A stretch of DNA of 64,000 nt from positions 354,501-418,500 of the forward strand of contig JAXRKP010000047.1 of the NCBI GenBank assembly GCA_037039925.1, read 5' to 3'. The notes below the pieces were generated by a model. That model saw only the letters and a program-made list of their open reading frames with translations, was not told where the DNA came from and made no database searches. Positions 1 through 14,199 of this stretch are shown here, in pieces. Each line of letters begins with the position of its first letter. Positions within the stretch are counted from its first letter, which is position 1. Source of the DNA: Doris montereyensis. Its lineage: Eukaryota > Mollusca > Gastropoda > Nudibranchia > Dorididae. Both the position numbers and the translations under genes were made by a program.

Positions 1-1783
1 TATTGTCAATAGTAGCTAAGATCGGCCGAATATTATGAGAAATATTCCACGCACCTGATATAAGATAAATGCCATTATGACATGAGTATAAGGGATCTGG
101 AGCAATTGAAATAGGGTTGACATGAAGTCGGTGAGCCTACACATGTGCCGGGATACAGACTATAAATCCATCTTTATCTTTATTTGATAGCCTCTCACGA
201 TTGTATGATGTTCAAAAGTATTATATTATTCCTTTTTATTTATTGTTTGATGGCCCCCAAATTTGGTATATAACATCTATAACGCAAAAAAGTGTTTTCA
301 CCCAGTAGCGATTTTCGATATCTCTTCAAATTTTTGCAAAACACAATTTTTTTGTAATTAAATTTACCAAAAATTGGAAAGTTTGTTATATGCATCTTCA
401 AAAAATTCATAAAATCAAAATAATTTAATTTATCAAAAAAAGACAAGGGGCACGGCTAGATATTGAACCGAATAACGTGTGTGCAAAGTTATAGCCAAAT
501 TTGTTAATAACTGAAAAAGCCTATTTGAAATGAAGTTGTTATTTTCACAATGAAAATCCAAGATGGCGACCATATGAAAAAAAAAAAATCTCTTTCAGCT
601 AACTTAGACTTGCTGAGTACAATGGCAGTGGTTAAAATTGTCTACATCAAATAATTTTTAAAAACATGCTCAGGACCTCCCCCCCCCCTCCCCAAGGCAA
701 AAACAGACTTTACTTGGTATGTTAAAATAAAAGGATAACCATAGACCGTAACAAGAGTGACGTTCAAGAAAGCATGCTGACACAATGTCATCTCTTCAAG
801 AACGGCACACTCAACAAATTTAGGGAGGCTCATGCAAAAATATCAATGACATGGATACTCCGAGAAAGAAGAAATTATGACAAAAGCATCAAGACGCACA
901 AAGGCATTAAGATACTCATGAACATTATCAAAGAAATCAAAGAAATCAAGACAAAATTGGATTAAAAACCAATTATTCCTATACAGCCATCAAACCATAA
1001 TAAATATGAAATTTCTTTTTTATTTGAGAATTACATTTGTACATGCTCAGTAGTATTACAATGTGTTGTCTACCCTAAAGCTTTATGAAATTGCATTGAG
1101 GTAAAGACAAAACCATGGAAATATCTGCCTTTAAAATGAGTTATTGAACTGTAGCATAAGTCTATAAGGATCAATGATGTTGATCTCTGCACTTAGAAGA
1201 AATTTCTGAATATTTAAGTCTTTTGTAGGGCTCCTATATAAAATCCAATAGCTTAACTTGAAATTTCAGAAATATTTTTAGTGCTGACATCTTTAAATAA
1301 ACCATTGAAGTCTGAAATGATTATGGAATATCAAACTGACAACTTAAAAACTGAATTTTAAGAACATGAAACGAGACATTCAAATAAAATATCCGGACGA
1401 GTCCCACCTCATCAATGATATAATAGAAGCATTTTAAAACCCAAAATGATTCCATTTTCTTAATCTGATCATGGTTTCTCAAATAATCATGGAATTATAT
1501 GCTGATCTAGAGTACTCAGCAATATAAAACATTTAGGAGATTCTATGAGTTTTTCTAGAAGATTTTCAAAAAACCTTGGTTGAACGATATCATCTTGTTT
1601 TCAATTTCATAAATTATCTTTCAGTTCCAGTGCATACATAATACTTGGACAATGAAAACAATATTAGTGCTTTATAACTTTTCAGCCAAGAGAATGTTAG
1701 GTTGAGACAGCCATGATTTGAAATTTTAGGATTTTCAAGGAGGAAACACAAATTTCACCAGTGAGTTTCACATTGGCAAATAC
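1..1783. other. AT-rich DNA, probably Pez intron 8
   Basis: No exon, repeat family or RNA gene could be recognised. Short ORFs here have no convincing composition. The stretch probably belongs to the intron following Pez exon 8. Confidence 0.5.
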
Positions 1784-1866
1784 CTTAAATTGGCTTTACT
1801 AGATTTGTAAAACTGTCGTTGTAGTAAGGCCAATCGAGCAACATATTTGGCTGTGTCTGCATCTTC
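1784..1866 (-). CDS. Pez-like exon 8
   Basis: 83 bases; acceptor AAACAG, donor AG|GTATTT. Encodes EDADTAKYVARLALLQRQFY, the end of the FERM domain. It lies 6.6 kb from exon 7 across an intron full of retroelements. The next exons are outside the window or not recognised in 1-1783. Confidence 0.88.
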
Positions 1867-4800
1867 CTGTTTAAGAAAATGAAGAAAAAAAGATAATATT
1901 ATTCTTTCTTTCTTTATCAATTCCCATTCTACCTCCAGTGACTGGGCTTAGATATCTGACATGATCTTTCTCCAGGCTGCCCTGTCCTAACATTTTCTGT
2001 TTCCTTCTGTGAAGGTTAAATTTCTTTGCTTTAGTGTCTCTTTTGTATTTTCTTCACACTTTCTCTGAGGTCTGCCTTTTGATCTTTTACCTTGTGTTTT
2101 AAGCACTGTATACTAGTTTAGTTATTCTATTATCCTTCATTCTGTTTGCATGCCAAGTCATCTCAATTGATTTATTTCTATCTTAATTTTTGTGCCATCC
2201 GTTTTGGTTTAACCTCTTGTTGTTGTGTCACTGATTTTGTCTCTTTTAGTATCCCCTACTACTCTTATATATTTCATTTCAGCTGCTTGCACTCACTGTA
2301 TTCCCTACTGTTTAAGGTCCAGAATTCACTGTCATAGAGGAGAGTAGGACAATAAACTGTCTTGTACACTGCCATTTTGGTTTTGTTGACAATTCTTGTT
2401 TACCTATAAATACGTTTCTTAGATTTATATATACTGTCATTGTTAAACATTTCAACATTAAGTAAAACCTTGATAGTAGATAAATAGATTGATGTAGAGA
2501 TTGATAGAGAGAATTATACAGATAGTATTAAACATATAAAGATGTAGGATAGATCCGTGGATGGATAGCTATATAAATGCAGAGACAGACATGTATTGAT
2601 ATAAATAAATGTCATAATCTACAATTGACAAACAGCCTATCATCTGCAGAAATGTTTAATAAAACGCCTACCAATCTAAGCCGGAAAAAGAAAAAAAAAA
2701 AGAAGAAAATCACTGTTTTTGTTTTCTTTGCATTCACTTTCCTTCCTCTTTTATCTAATTCATTATTTAGCATGTTGATATTAAACTAAAGGTCATTCTG
2801 ATTTTCCATTTCTTTCTTTCTTTATTAGTTCCTATGCTACCTTTCAGTTCATGGATTCAGATACCCGAGATAATCTTTCTCCAGGATGCCCTGTCCTGGC
2901 ATTTTTCTGTTTCCTTCCAATAAAGTTAAATTTCTATGCTTCAATGCCTCTTTTATATCTTCTTCCCCTTTCTCCCAAGGTCTGCCTTTTGGTCTTTTAC
3001 CTTGGACTTTAGCACTGTATACTGCTTTAGCTGTTCTATTGTCATTCATTCTGTTTACATGCCTAAACCATCTCAATTGATTTGTTTCTATTATTGTTGT
3101 GTTTCTGATTTTGTGTCTTTTAGTTTTCCCTACAACTCTTCTTAGATATTTCATTTCAACTGCCTGTACCCTACTGTATTCTCTACTGTCTAAGGTCCAG
3201 GTTTCGCTGCCATAGAGGAGAGTAGGACAATAAAACTGTATTGTATACTGCCATTTTGGTTTTTGTTGACAATTTTTGCTTACCTACAAATGCCTTTCCT
3301 AGATGGTTATATATTGCACTTGCCTTTTGGATTCTCTGGCTGATTTCTTCTCTTAGTTTTCCGTCTGAGTTAATCATTACTCCTAGGTAATTGTAGCTTT
3401 GAACTTGTTCTAAATTCTCCCTGCCCAATTTAAGATTTTGTGTTTTAGCTTCCTAGTTACTAGCATTGTTTTGGTTTTCTTTGCATTTATTCTCATTCCT
3501 CTTTTATTTAGTTCATTGTTCATAATGTTGATATTCGACTGAAGGTCACTTTCTGATTTTCCAAATAGAACTAAATCATCGGCAAATAAAAACATTGATA
3601 CATTTACTGGTTTGAGCTTCCACACACCTACATTCATTTTCTTCATTTTTGAGGATGCCTTTGCGACTGAATCCATAAATGTGATAAACAAAAGAGGACT
3701 TAAGATACAACCCTGTTTCTTCTATATCTACATCAAATTCTGCAGATATTGTCTACTGTCACTGCACGTTTATTGTAAAAACTTCTAATGGCTTCTAGTA
3801 AATTTTGCTCTACATTGTGTTCTTTTAAGGAATGTTCATCCCTCCTCACAGTGTCAAATGTCTTTTCTAAGTCAATAAAACACAGGTGCAAATCAATGTT
3901 TCTCTCAAGGAATGTTTTTATTACACTTTTTCCTGGTCTAAATCCACTCTGATGCTCTTCAATCTGATCCTCTACTCTTTTCCTTAGTCTCATTTCCAGT
4001 ATCCTGGCATATACTTTTCCTGGAACGCTAAGTAGTGATAATCCTCTATAGTTTGAGCATACCATAGTTGATCCTTTCTTATGTATTGGTACTACCGTTC
4101 CCTTTTTCCAATCGTCTGGCACCTGTTTGGACTTCCATGCTTGTTGGCATATTGCATGTAGTAGTTTGTCTGCCTCTTTCCCTTGGTTTTTAATCATTTC
4201 TGGATAAACTTGATCTGCTCCTAGGGCTTTTCCTAATTGCACTTTTCTTATAGCTGTTTGGATTTCTTCCATTGATATATCTACATCTTCAGCTGTCTCC
4301 TTTGGATTACTTGTTACTCTTATTAATTGATCTTTACTCCTTGTTTCATACATTCTGGGGGAATTTTTTTATTGGTGAAAATGCTTTCTGCATGTTTCTA
4401 ATGATTTCACTGTCTTCCTTCATTATTTCTCCTTTGGCATTCCTCATTGTTGTATTGGGCATGCTTTGATCTTTCTCATGCTCTTCATTGCACTCCAGAA
4501 CAGCTTTTGATTTCCTTGATAGCTTTCTTGAAGTATTTGTTTCTGTTTTGCTTTCCTAACTTCCTCTTTGGCGATGGTTCTTTTATTCACGTAATCTATC
4601 CTATCCTCTGATCTCTTTGTTTGCAAGTATTTCTTCCAGGCATCCTTCTTTTCTTTGATCATAGTCTTGACATTCTCAATCCACCACGTTGTTTTCCTAT
4701 CTCCTTTAATTTGTTTCCTTCCACAGACCTCTTCAGTACAAATAAGGAGTGTTTATTTATACATCTGCCACTTTTCTTCTATTGTGCTATCATTCAGATC

Positions 4801-7800
4801 CATCTGTCTTTCACTGATAAATCTTTTTATCCCAGATTGGTATACCTGTTTTACTACTGGTTTATTTAGTTCCTCTATTTTGAGTTTAGTAGCTTTCTTC
4901 TCTTTCCTTTTCTGTTTGTTTTCTTCAGTCAGTAATCTCATTTTGGCAATCACTAGGTGATGATCACTAAATATTTCTGCTCCTCTGTTTACTCTTACAT
5001 CCAATGTACTGTAAAAAAGGAGCTGTTAACTATTATGTAGTCTATCATTCACTTTTCACACCTGTCTTCATCTACTCTTGTATATTTGTGGATATCTTTA
5101 TGAGGAAAAAGGTGTTGGCTATTTTCATGTTATTCTTTAAGCAAAAATCTATTAGTCTCTCTCCATTTGGAGAAGTTGTTGTCTCTCCTTCTTTACCTAT
5201 TACTACTCCTGACGTTTCTACATTGTTGCCTACTCTAGTGTTTAAATCTCATAAAAGCATTAGTTCCTGTTTGGGTTTAAGATTCTCTGCAGCTATTTGT
5301 ACATCGTTTTGAAAATATTTTTTTCTTCTTTAGTTGAGTCTTCGTTTGATCCATAAGCTATTAATAATTTAATTTCTCGTCCTTTTGGTTAATATTTACC
5401 TGTAATAGCCATGGGCTTATAAATTTCCAACTTTGTAGTAGTTTTTCATGTCTTTTATGCACTAGGAAGCCTACTCCTGCTCTAGATCTATCTTTGACAT
5501 CTACTCCTAAGAAGATTAAAATATGATTTGGTCCTACATTTTCTATTCCTTGTCCTTTTATCTTTGTTTCTGTAATGGCCAAAATGTCTACTTTGAATTT
5601 TTCCATTTTTTCAACTAATTCTAACTCTTTTCCATTTATTGCCCTAACATTCCATGTTACAAAAATCACAGTCCGTATTCGTTTCCAAGTTCGTCTTGGA
5701 AAGATCAAGCCGGTTATATAATATTAATTTTTTCTCTGAATTTGTTTGGTTTTGAATAAGCAGGGGGTTAGCCCACTGTACCCTAGGTAGATGGTGGGGC
5801 TGCCACCTTGAGGCCCGCTACCAAGCCTTGTTATTTTCTGTCAGGGTTAATTCCCTTAGCCTTTAGTCATTCAAGACCAGCCTGCAAGGCAGCCGGTTGT
5901 TATTTTTTGTCAGGATTAACTCCCTTACTCTTTGGTCAGTCAAGACCGGTCTGCAAGGCAGCAGGAGACTCATGGAGGGCAAGATCATCTACTCCCCGTA
6001 TAGGTGCTTACCTGTCCACTGACCGGCTGATTTTCCCAATAAAGTTAAATTCATCAGCAAATGAAAGTATCTATAATAATAATGCACATTTATATTCTGC
6101 CAACATCTCATATATAAAGCTATGGGCGCATTAAAAAAAAATAAAAATAATAATAATAATATTACTTACTCGCTACACACACAACCACACCGAAAAATGC
6201 AAAAACGGGCGTAAAAATTACATTAACCAGAAACATTAAAAGCTTTTCTAAAAAAAACATGTCTTCAAGCGCTTCTTTGAAAACATCCAGAGATGGTGAT
6301 AACTTTTCATCATTGGGGAGATTATTCCACAACCTGGGACCGAAATACTGGAAGCTGCGTTCACCAGCTTTTGAACGGCAGCGCGATATGTTGAGCTTAG
6401 TGGTCTGCATGGCTTGTGGCGAGACAGCATATCACTGATATATGCTGGTGCCACATCGTTTGGAGATTTATATACTATGGATGCCGCCTTGTACTGCACA
6501 CAATGAAAAATTAGGAGCCAGTGCAGATCTTGAAGCGATGGTGCTGCGCGATCCCTCTTCTTTTTCTGCAGTACAAAACGGGCAGCATAGTTTTGGAGCT
6601 TTTGAACTCGGGTTTAGTTCTCCAGTTGAAAGGCCAAAAGAAGGAGTTGGCATAATCCAATTTACAAAGAATGAGTGTAATCAATTTGTTTTTGCAGGAA
6701 TCAGTTGTCAAAAATTGACGAATGTTGCTGATGTTTCTTAAGGTGTAAATTATGTTCCTTCCGATTTCTGTGATATATTCGCTCATTGATAATTCACCGT
6801 CGAGTATTACACCCAAGTTTTTCACTTTCCACATTAGTGGTATGTTGTTGTTTTCAATGCATAAGTTATAGCCATGTGTATAATGCCTGTTCTTTTTTCT
6901 ATCAATGTCGCCATTTAATCTTAGTTTATTCTCCGACATCCATGTTTATATTTCTTCAATGCAGTTTTCATAGATGGTAATTTTTTGTTTTATATCTAAG
7001 TAAGGACACAAACTATAGATCTGAGTATAGTCTGCATACATGTGATACATTAAGGCATATTTCCGATAGATTTCGTTTCCACATACCTGCATTAATTTTC
7101 TTCATTGCTGATATGCTTTTGTGACTGAATTCATAAATATAATAAACATCAAATTCTTAAGATAAGTTTCCAGCTACTCTCACTACATGCGTTGGTTTAT
7201 TGAAAAATTTTATAATAGCTTCTATTAAATTTTTCTCTACATTATGTTCTTTTAAAGAATTCTACACTTTATTCCACTCATAATGTTAAATGCCTTTTGT
7301 AAGTCAATAAAACATTATTTGTCTAATTCTAAATATGTGGTCCTGTGGTCCCTCATCTGAATCCGCTCTGATGTTCTTCAATCTGCTCTTGTATTTTCCT
7401 CAGTCTCATTTCTAGTATCCTGTCATAAGCTTTTCCTTGTACGATAAGTAGTGATATCCCTCTATAGTTTGAGCATTCCATAGTTGATCCTTTGTGTGTT
7501 GGTACTATCATTCCCTTGTTCCAGTCATCTGGTACCTGTTTTAACTTCCATGCTTGTTGACATATTGCATGCAGTAGTTTATCTACCTCTCTTCCTTGAT
7601 TCTTTATCATTTTCTGGATAAACTTGATCTGCTCCTAGAGCTTTACTAGTTTTTCGCATAGCTGTTTGGATTTCTTTCATTGAGATATCTACATCTTCAG
7701 CTGTCTCATCTGGATTTCATCTACTCCTGAGAAGATTAAAGTATGATTTTGTCCTACATTTTATACTCCTCGTTCTTTTTTCTTTGTTTCTGTGACAACC

Positions 7801-10800
7801 AAAATATCTACTTTGAATTGTTCCATTTCTTCAGCAAATTCCAAGTCTTTTCCATTTATTGCCCTAATAAATCAGTCCTTGTTCGTTTCAGCGTTGTCTC
7901 CGCGAGGCATCAGGGTATCTCACATAAGGTTATCTGAATCTGGTTGGTTTGGGTAAACAGGTGATAAGCCAGCATACTGTATCCTAGGTAGGTGGTGGGG
8001 CTCCCACCTTAAATCCCCTTATCGGGCTTTGATAGTGATTTTCTGTCGGAGTTAACTTCCCTAATCTTCGGAAAAACCAAGACTGACCTGCAAGGTAGCA
8101 GGTTGTGATTTTCTGTCAGGGTTGACTCCCTTAGCTTTCAGTAAGCCAAGACTAGCCTACAAGGCAGGAAGTTGTGATTATCTGTCAGGTCCCTTGGCCT
8201 TTGGACCTGCCTGCAAGGCAGCAGGAGACGCATTAAAGGCAGGGCCATCTAGTCCCAGTACAGGTGCAAGCACCTGCACACTGCCCAGTTGATGCTAAAC
8301 TGGTATGCAAAACCTCATAGAGATAGAAACAACTTCAAATTTGATGTTTTCAATCAGTTTTTACTACCACCATTTGTCACAGCCTCATATATGAAATATT
8401 TCGACAGATTAGTCTCATTATGAAACTTGAATATTGGAATTATTACACAAAAAGTTTGTATCCTACCATCTGGAACTGCACAGAACTTTTGGTGTATCGA
8501 TTTCCAAAGATTTCTTGCTCTGAGTAACTTTTGCTATTTCAGCCCATCTGTAATAGAGAGAAATTTAATCAACCAAGTTTTAATTCTATAAAGTTGCTTA
8601 TTTGTAGCATGTGTAAGATTTTCTTCAGTTTTAAATACACACAAAGGTTCATTTTGGGTTGATGCTGTCTTGTTGTTTGTGTTTGGTTTTTTTTACATTA
8701 ACATCTAATTCAGCTAATTTCTTGCACACGCAGCAAGTAGCCTTCTTATTTCTTACTATGTGTGATTTAAAATAATGGTAATAATTAATTGTATTTATAC
8801 ACGCAATTCCACGGGTGTCCATGCTCAGTGCCCTTTACAATAGAAGAGGAGCATGCATGTAAGATAAAAACAGAAGAATGGATTACATATTAATACACAC
8901 CAATAGATAAATACCATTGGAAAGAGAAAACATCAATGACTGACTCATTGGCACATGACCTAAACTGAAAAATGCATAATATTAATTCTAATATGATTCG
9001 CTGAACAGATGGTGTTTCAGCCTCTCTTTAAAAATGTCAACGAAACTTGCTCTCCTGACGTGATTTGATAAGGTGTTCCATACTTTTGGACCGAAAGAAT
9101 AAAATTTACAGGAAATGAGGAAAATCAATCTATCATGCCTGACAGTGTTGTACTTTTCATATAAGATGAGAAAAAGTATTTATGTGCTGTTTAACAACAC
9201 TGATGAATTGCCTTCTATTAGGAGATAAAAATAAGAAAAGATGACAAAGACAAAGCAAGTGAAAATTTTTCTTTCCAGAAAGAAAGGTAAAGATATTGTT
9301 TACCATCTACACATAAATCAAGTTCTTCTAAAAGGAAAGGAAATTTTAACTTTAATCTTAATTTGTTAAACAGTCTCAAAAAGAAAGCAATGGGAGTTCC
9401 TGGTGGAGTCTTTTCAAATTCCAAGACACGATATGCCTCCAAGGTGATATTTGTCACCTAACGTTAAAGGGCACTAAGAATATCGGGACCGGAAAATGAT
9501 TCTACAGGACTGAGGTTTGGATTAGCAGCATGAGAATATACTTGAGATGTAGAAAGATATATCAGTGCCAATGCATTGTCTCCAGCAAAAATTAACTTCA
9601 AATTTTCTACCCCGTTGGAAAAATCCTACTTAGGAAACTTAACAACCTCCCAATGGCAAAAACGGGAAAATTTTGTATTTGCATACAAAAATCAGAGGCC
9701 TGACATGTATAAGCTCAGTAAATAGAATCAACACAAATACATCATTGTCATGAAATAAAATCAAACATTCCTTGTTTTTGCCTGTTTTACTCCAATTTCG
9801 GGGTTTTTCCTGACCTAAGGATAATAAATCAGAACATACTTCTGACTTTCTGACCTTGTTGGACACCCTGCTATATTTGACTAATGGAATATTTGCACTC
9901 AGACAAACCTTTTGCGCCTGGGTAACAATATCAACTCTGTGAGTGTGTCAGACACCTGTATCATTATTTTCGTGAATTTGTATTGAATTGACAAATTATG
10001 TATTCTAGCTCTACTCAACAAATCATGAAATATGCAACACTTTTTGTAAAATGTATGTTAACTTAAACAATAACAAAAATCTATAAATTAAATTCAATAC
10101 ACATACATGCATCACTTTTGATAATGCTTTTACCTGTAATAAACAGTTGACTGACCATCTACATATCGAGCGAAAATTCCAGCATAGGAGGTCCCTAAAT
10201 AAAGGTCTTTTCTAGATTCATCCTGTAGGTGAGATATAAGAAAGTTAATTCTTTTGTCCCTATTCTGAAACATTTTTTTGTAATGAAAGAAAAATATTAC
10301 AATGAAAGACCAAAATAACTATCAAATGAAAAAGAAAGAAACGAAAATTCTCTTTGAAATGGAAAACAGTCATTTTTTAAAGTATCTTTTGAGTCAACGA
10401 ATGGCAAATTTATGTTCCCATCTTCTTTATTCTTAAAAGTTATGATGCAGCATCTCACTTACATAATAACATTTATTTTTTCATCTCACTAAAACTTTTT
10501 CTCTATTATAGATCTAAATCAAACTAGGGGTGTTTATCTCTTTCAAGTCATTATATCTAAAAATTTGTTAACAGAAATGTTTATCTCAGTTTTAAGCAGT
10601 AATCATTATGATTGAACACCTCAATGTCACCTGGGTACAATAAGAAAATGTCATAGAAACAAGAACACATGAAAAGTAAGAAGTCTTGCCTTTGCGCTAT
10701 AATATTCAGCACCATAGCCATCCATCATTTGAACTTCTTTGACGTAATGAAGCTCTGCCTTGGCCTGTGGCATTCCTTGTAAGCTTGCATGACCCGCTAT

Positions 10801-13800
10801 GGCTTCTGACAACAATTGCGTTGCTATAGTTTCGTCCTTCATCATAGACTGACATTAAGTGATTTTTTTTTCATATTGAAAAAAAAGGGAAGAAAAGTTA
10901 AGTAAAATATTTATCAATACATCAAAAACAAGACCTAAACATACAAAAAGCCAATACGATAGAATAGAGGCTGATATCAGAATCATGCTATAGGAAGAAT
11001 CAGAATAAAAGTACAAGAATCTAAACAAAAACATAGACAGCCTACATTATGGCTTGCAGACAATTATGTTTAAACATCATTACTTCCAAATTATGGTTTC
11101 ATAATTAATAAGTAAGTACATATCGTTCCTTCAAGGTCGCTATGACCAATAAAGCCAAAACTTATCCCAGTTTCTATAGTGTGAAGTGGAACGGACAATA
11201 ATTATTACCTCTTTGGCAGAACACTAGTCTGATGCAGGTTTTTATCCTAAGCTAGTACTTGTACCCATTTGCACCTGGGTCAAGTGGCGAAATTACGTGT
11301 TAAGTATCTTTCCCAAGGAACACAACCTCGGGCCTAGCTTTGCCAGGATTCGAAGTCCGGCAGCCTAACCAATCAGTCACCAACACCACCTTCATAATTA
11401 ATAGGTAGGTAATAATTAAATCTAAACATATGATAAAAGTTCATAAACTTAGACTAAACATTTGTTGCTAGTGTAAATAGGTATATATAGGCATAAAATA
11501 AAAGGGGAGCAGATATTTATTTGGAAGGAAATTGCCATGCTCCATGATTAATTTGTGACATAAATGATGAGAAACTTGTTCTCCCTTTACTGCATATCTT
11601 ATTTCAAAAAGAACATCATGTGATTATTTATTTGTTAAAAATATAACAAAACTCTAGACACTTGCACTAATAATACTATGACATAAAATAATTTATAATA
11701 CAATTACAACTCATAAATTAGCATTAAAGAGTCTGTGTTTACAGATGAATAATGTAATAACTAAACAAAGCATGTTCTCTTTTGTCCCTCATGAAAGTAA
11801 TGATTCTCTCTTAAAATATATCCTGACAATCAAAAGAAACTGACGACACATCATTTACTAATATAACATTTTCTTTGCAAACGCAAACGGCATGCAGACT
11901 AATCATTATACAGTAATCAATTAGCAAAAGAAAACAAAAGGAAATTTCAAAATTTATGCAATCAAATTTATGCAATCAATATATTTCATTCCAATTGAAT
12001 GCCCTAGCCACTGATCATAGCTTATTTGGTCCAGAGCATTCCCAGTGCTTGATTTCTCTCATTTTCATTAAATCAAGGTACTGCTATTGAACTGCAAACA
12101 ACTACGTGTGATGCAGCTTTAAATAGCCCTTCAGATAAGCATTCATCTCCCACAAATATAAAGCATGAAATCACAATGTGGTACTTAAGACGTACACATT
12201 TCCGGTTTTATATATGAAGTCTGTGAGCCTCAAAAATAAAGCTCAGACTCATTTCTTTCTAGGCGAGCGAAATTCAACTCTATATTCAACCCTGTAAACA
12301 AAACGACAAGTGATCGCCAGTGTATGTAATCTTCTTTGAAATTACCTTTGGAAATAAAAGATAGTCCTCAGCAGCATATTTATCTTGCTCATAATCACCA
12401 AATTCAGCTGAATTGTTAAGAAAAATTCAAAGGATGATAAAATTATATGTACTGAAACAGTTCAGAAGAGCAAAACAACAAATTCCAAGTGACAATGTTT
12501 AATTAGAAGTACCCATCTGACATACAAATCAATATGGGCTCATGCCTTCTACACATATATCAAAGGGTCTTTATCTGCATTGGTAACCCTCACTTTCTCA
12601 TGCATAAAATGGAACTCATGATAAATCTTAATGTCATTTCACATTCCAGCCCACTTTATCTAAACTCCATCCACAGTCTGTATTCTACGTCACTTGTACA
12701 CAAAAATACAAATTCTACATTTACAATGAATTCTTAATTTCGTTTATTTCCCCCTCTCTTATTTTCAGTCCTTTAAAACAAAATCATTTCGACCTGTTTG
12801 TCATTTAAATATATGTTTCTTGAACCCTTTTTTCCCATTTCAGTATTCTTATCTGATTGGCATAATATTTAATATTTGGTTTTATACATTCTCTTTTTCA
12901 TCTTGTCCTATTCATGATAAATAACATCATCCAAAGCAATCAAAGTAACAAAATACCACTGGATAAAGAAATCAATATGCTTTATACTGTTCAAAATTTT
13001 TTTTAAAACAACAAAAAAAAACACCTTCAATTCTAATGGGTTTATCGAGACGCAATGAAAAACTCCTGATTTTGATAGCAATAATTTATCAATAGATGTT
13101 ATAAGAAACAAAGATTTAAATATCATACAGAAGACTTCCATAAAATAACAGAAGAAATGTCATACCCTGTAAACTGTAGGCTGCAAGTCGGATTGCTTGC
13201 TCTGCTGAACAAGGAAGTCTGCCATCAATTATATCATTCTTCAGTTGTAAGTAGTAGTGATACCTGGACGATTAATGACAATTGTGTATTTATATTATCT
13301 TTCCTGTAAACATGAGTGAATGTTTCATATAATCTTATTTCATGATTTATGCTCCTCCTTAATCTTAACCAATCATAATCATCCCTTACTTTTTCCTTTC
13401 TCGTTTGCACTTTTTGCATGAAAAAAAAAGTTCCTTCAAGGTCCTTAAGGCCTATAGAGCCGGAGCGTATCCCGGTTTCTATAGCGTGAAGCGGAACAAG
13501 TGACAATAATCACCTCCTGGCCAGGACGCTAGTCTGACGCAGGATTTTTACTCCCAAGCTAGTGCTTGTACCCATTTGCACCTGGGTAGAGTGGGGAAAA
13601 TGCGTGTCTGGCTTTGCTAGGATTCGAACTCGGGACCTCATGATCCCCAGTCCGGCAGCCTAACCGCTTGGCCACTGACGCCACTTTGCATGAAAATTAA
13701 GACAATAATTACACAGTGTATTGTTCTTCTGGGTTATCAAAAGATGTAGTCATATATTTTAGAGAATGCCTACCTTGCCACTTCATCTGGGATTTTATGA

Positions 13801-14167
13801 GCCCCAGTGACATAGAACATAACCCCAAAGTAGAGGCAATGTGATGGACTAGATTGTTGAGCATATTTGTCAAGCTGCTTTTTTAAAGGTTTTTCCAGAT
13901 CAACCCAGTGAAAGTGAAGCTTCTTTGTTACATATCTGAGGCCAAAGAAATGGCTCTGAAATGAGACAATATAAATCATTAAACTTCATAAACACTGTCA
14001 GAATGAAGCATTATGTATGGAGAGATGCATTTGTGTCTTCTTTTGGGTTGGATTTGTTGTTTTTTGTTGTTGTGGGAGGATTATTTTTTTTGGGGGGGGG
14101 GGGGGGTGGCAGTTTCTTGTTTTGTTTTTGGTTTGTTTAGGGCTTGTTTTTGTTGTTGGGGATGTTG

Positions 14168-14199
<32 letters not shown>

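Larger units (their letters stand above)
2810..6040 (-). mobile_element. LINE-A copy 2 (RTE-like), nearly full length
   Basis: Most complete copy of the window's main non-LTR retrotransposon. From 5' to 3' on the minus strand: a 5'UTR with short tandem repeats (about 6040-5750), APE-type endonuclease (TWNVRAINGKELEL, ITETKIKG, RAGVGFLVHK, then SDHHLVIAK), a basic connector, reverse transcriptase (GKALGADQVYPEM, DDWKKGTVVPIHKKG, NYRGLSLL, HQSGFRPGKS, FADDLVLFGKSESD), a C-terminal region (LRWFRHVNRMNDN, GKRPKGRP) and a (GAAA)n tail. The ORF is broken by several frameshifts, so it is a dead copy or contains sequence errors. RTE-like assignment is from endonuclease/RT motifs and the short tandem-repeat tail. 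Confidence 0.88.

Noticed and set aside
4621..5312. Hydrophobic plus-strand ORFs with apparent membrane segments
   Set aside because: Antisense shadows of the LINE-A endonuclease and connector.
11280..11360. True tRNA gene at the SINE-A heads
   Set aside because: Boxes are present but stems are diverged and the sequence continues into a shared SINE body, repeated at several loci.
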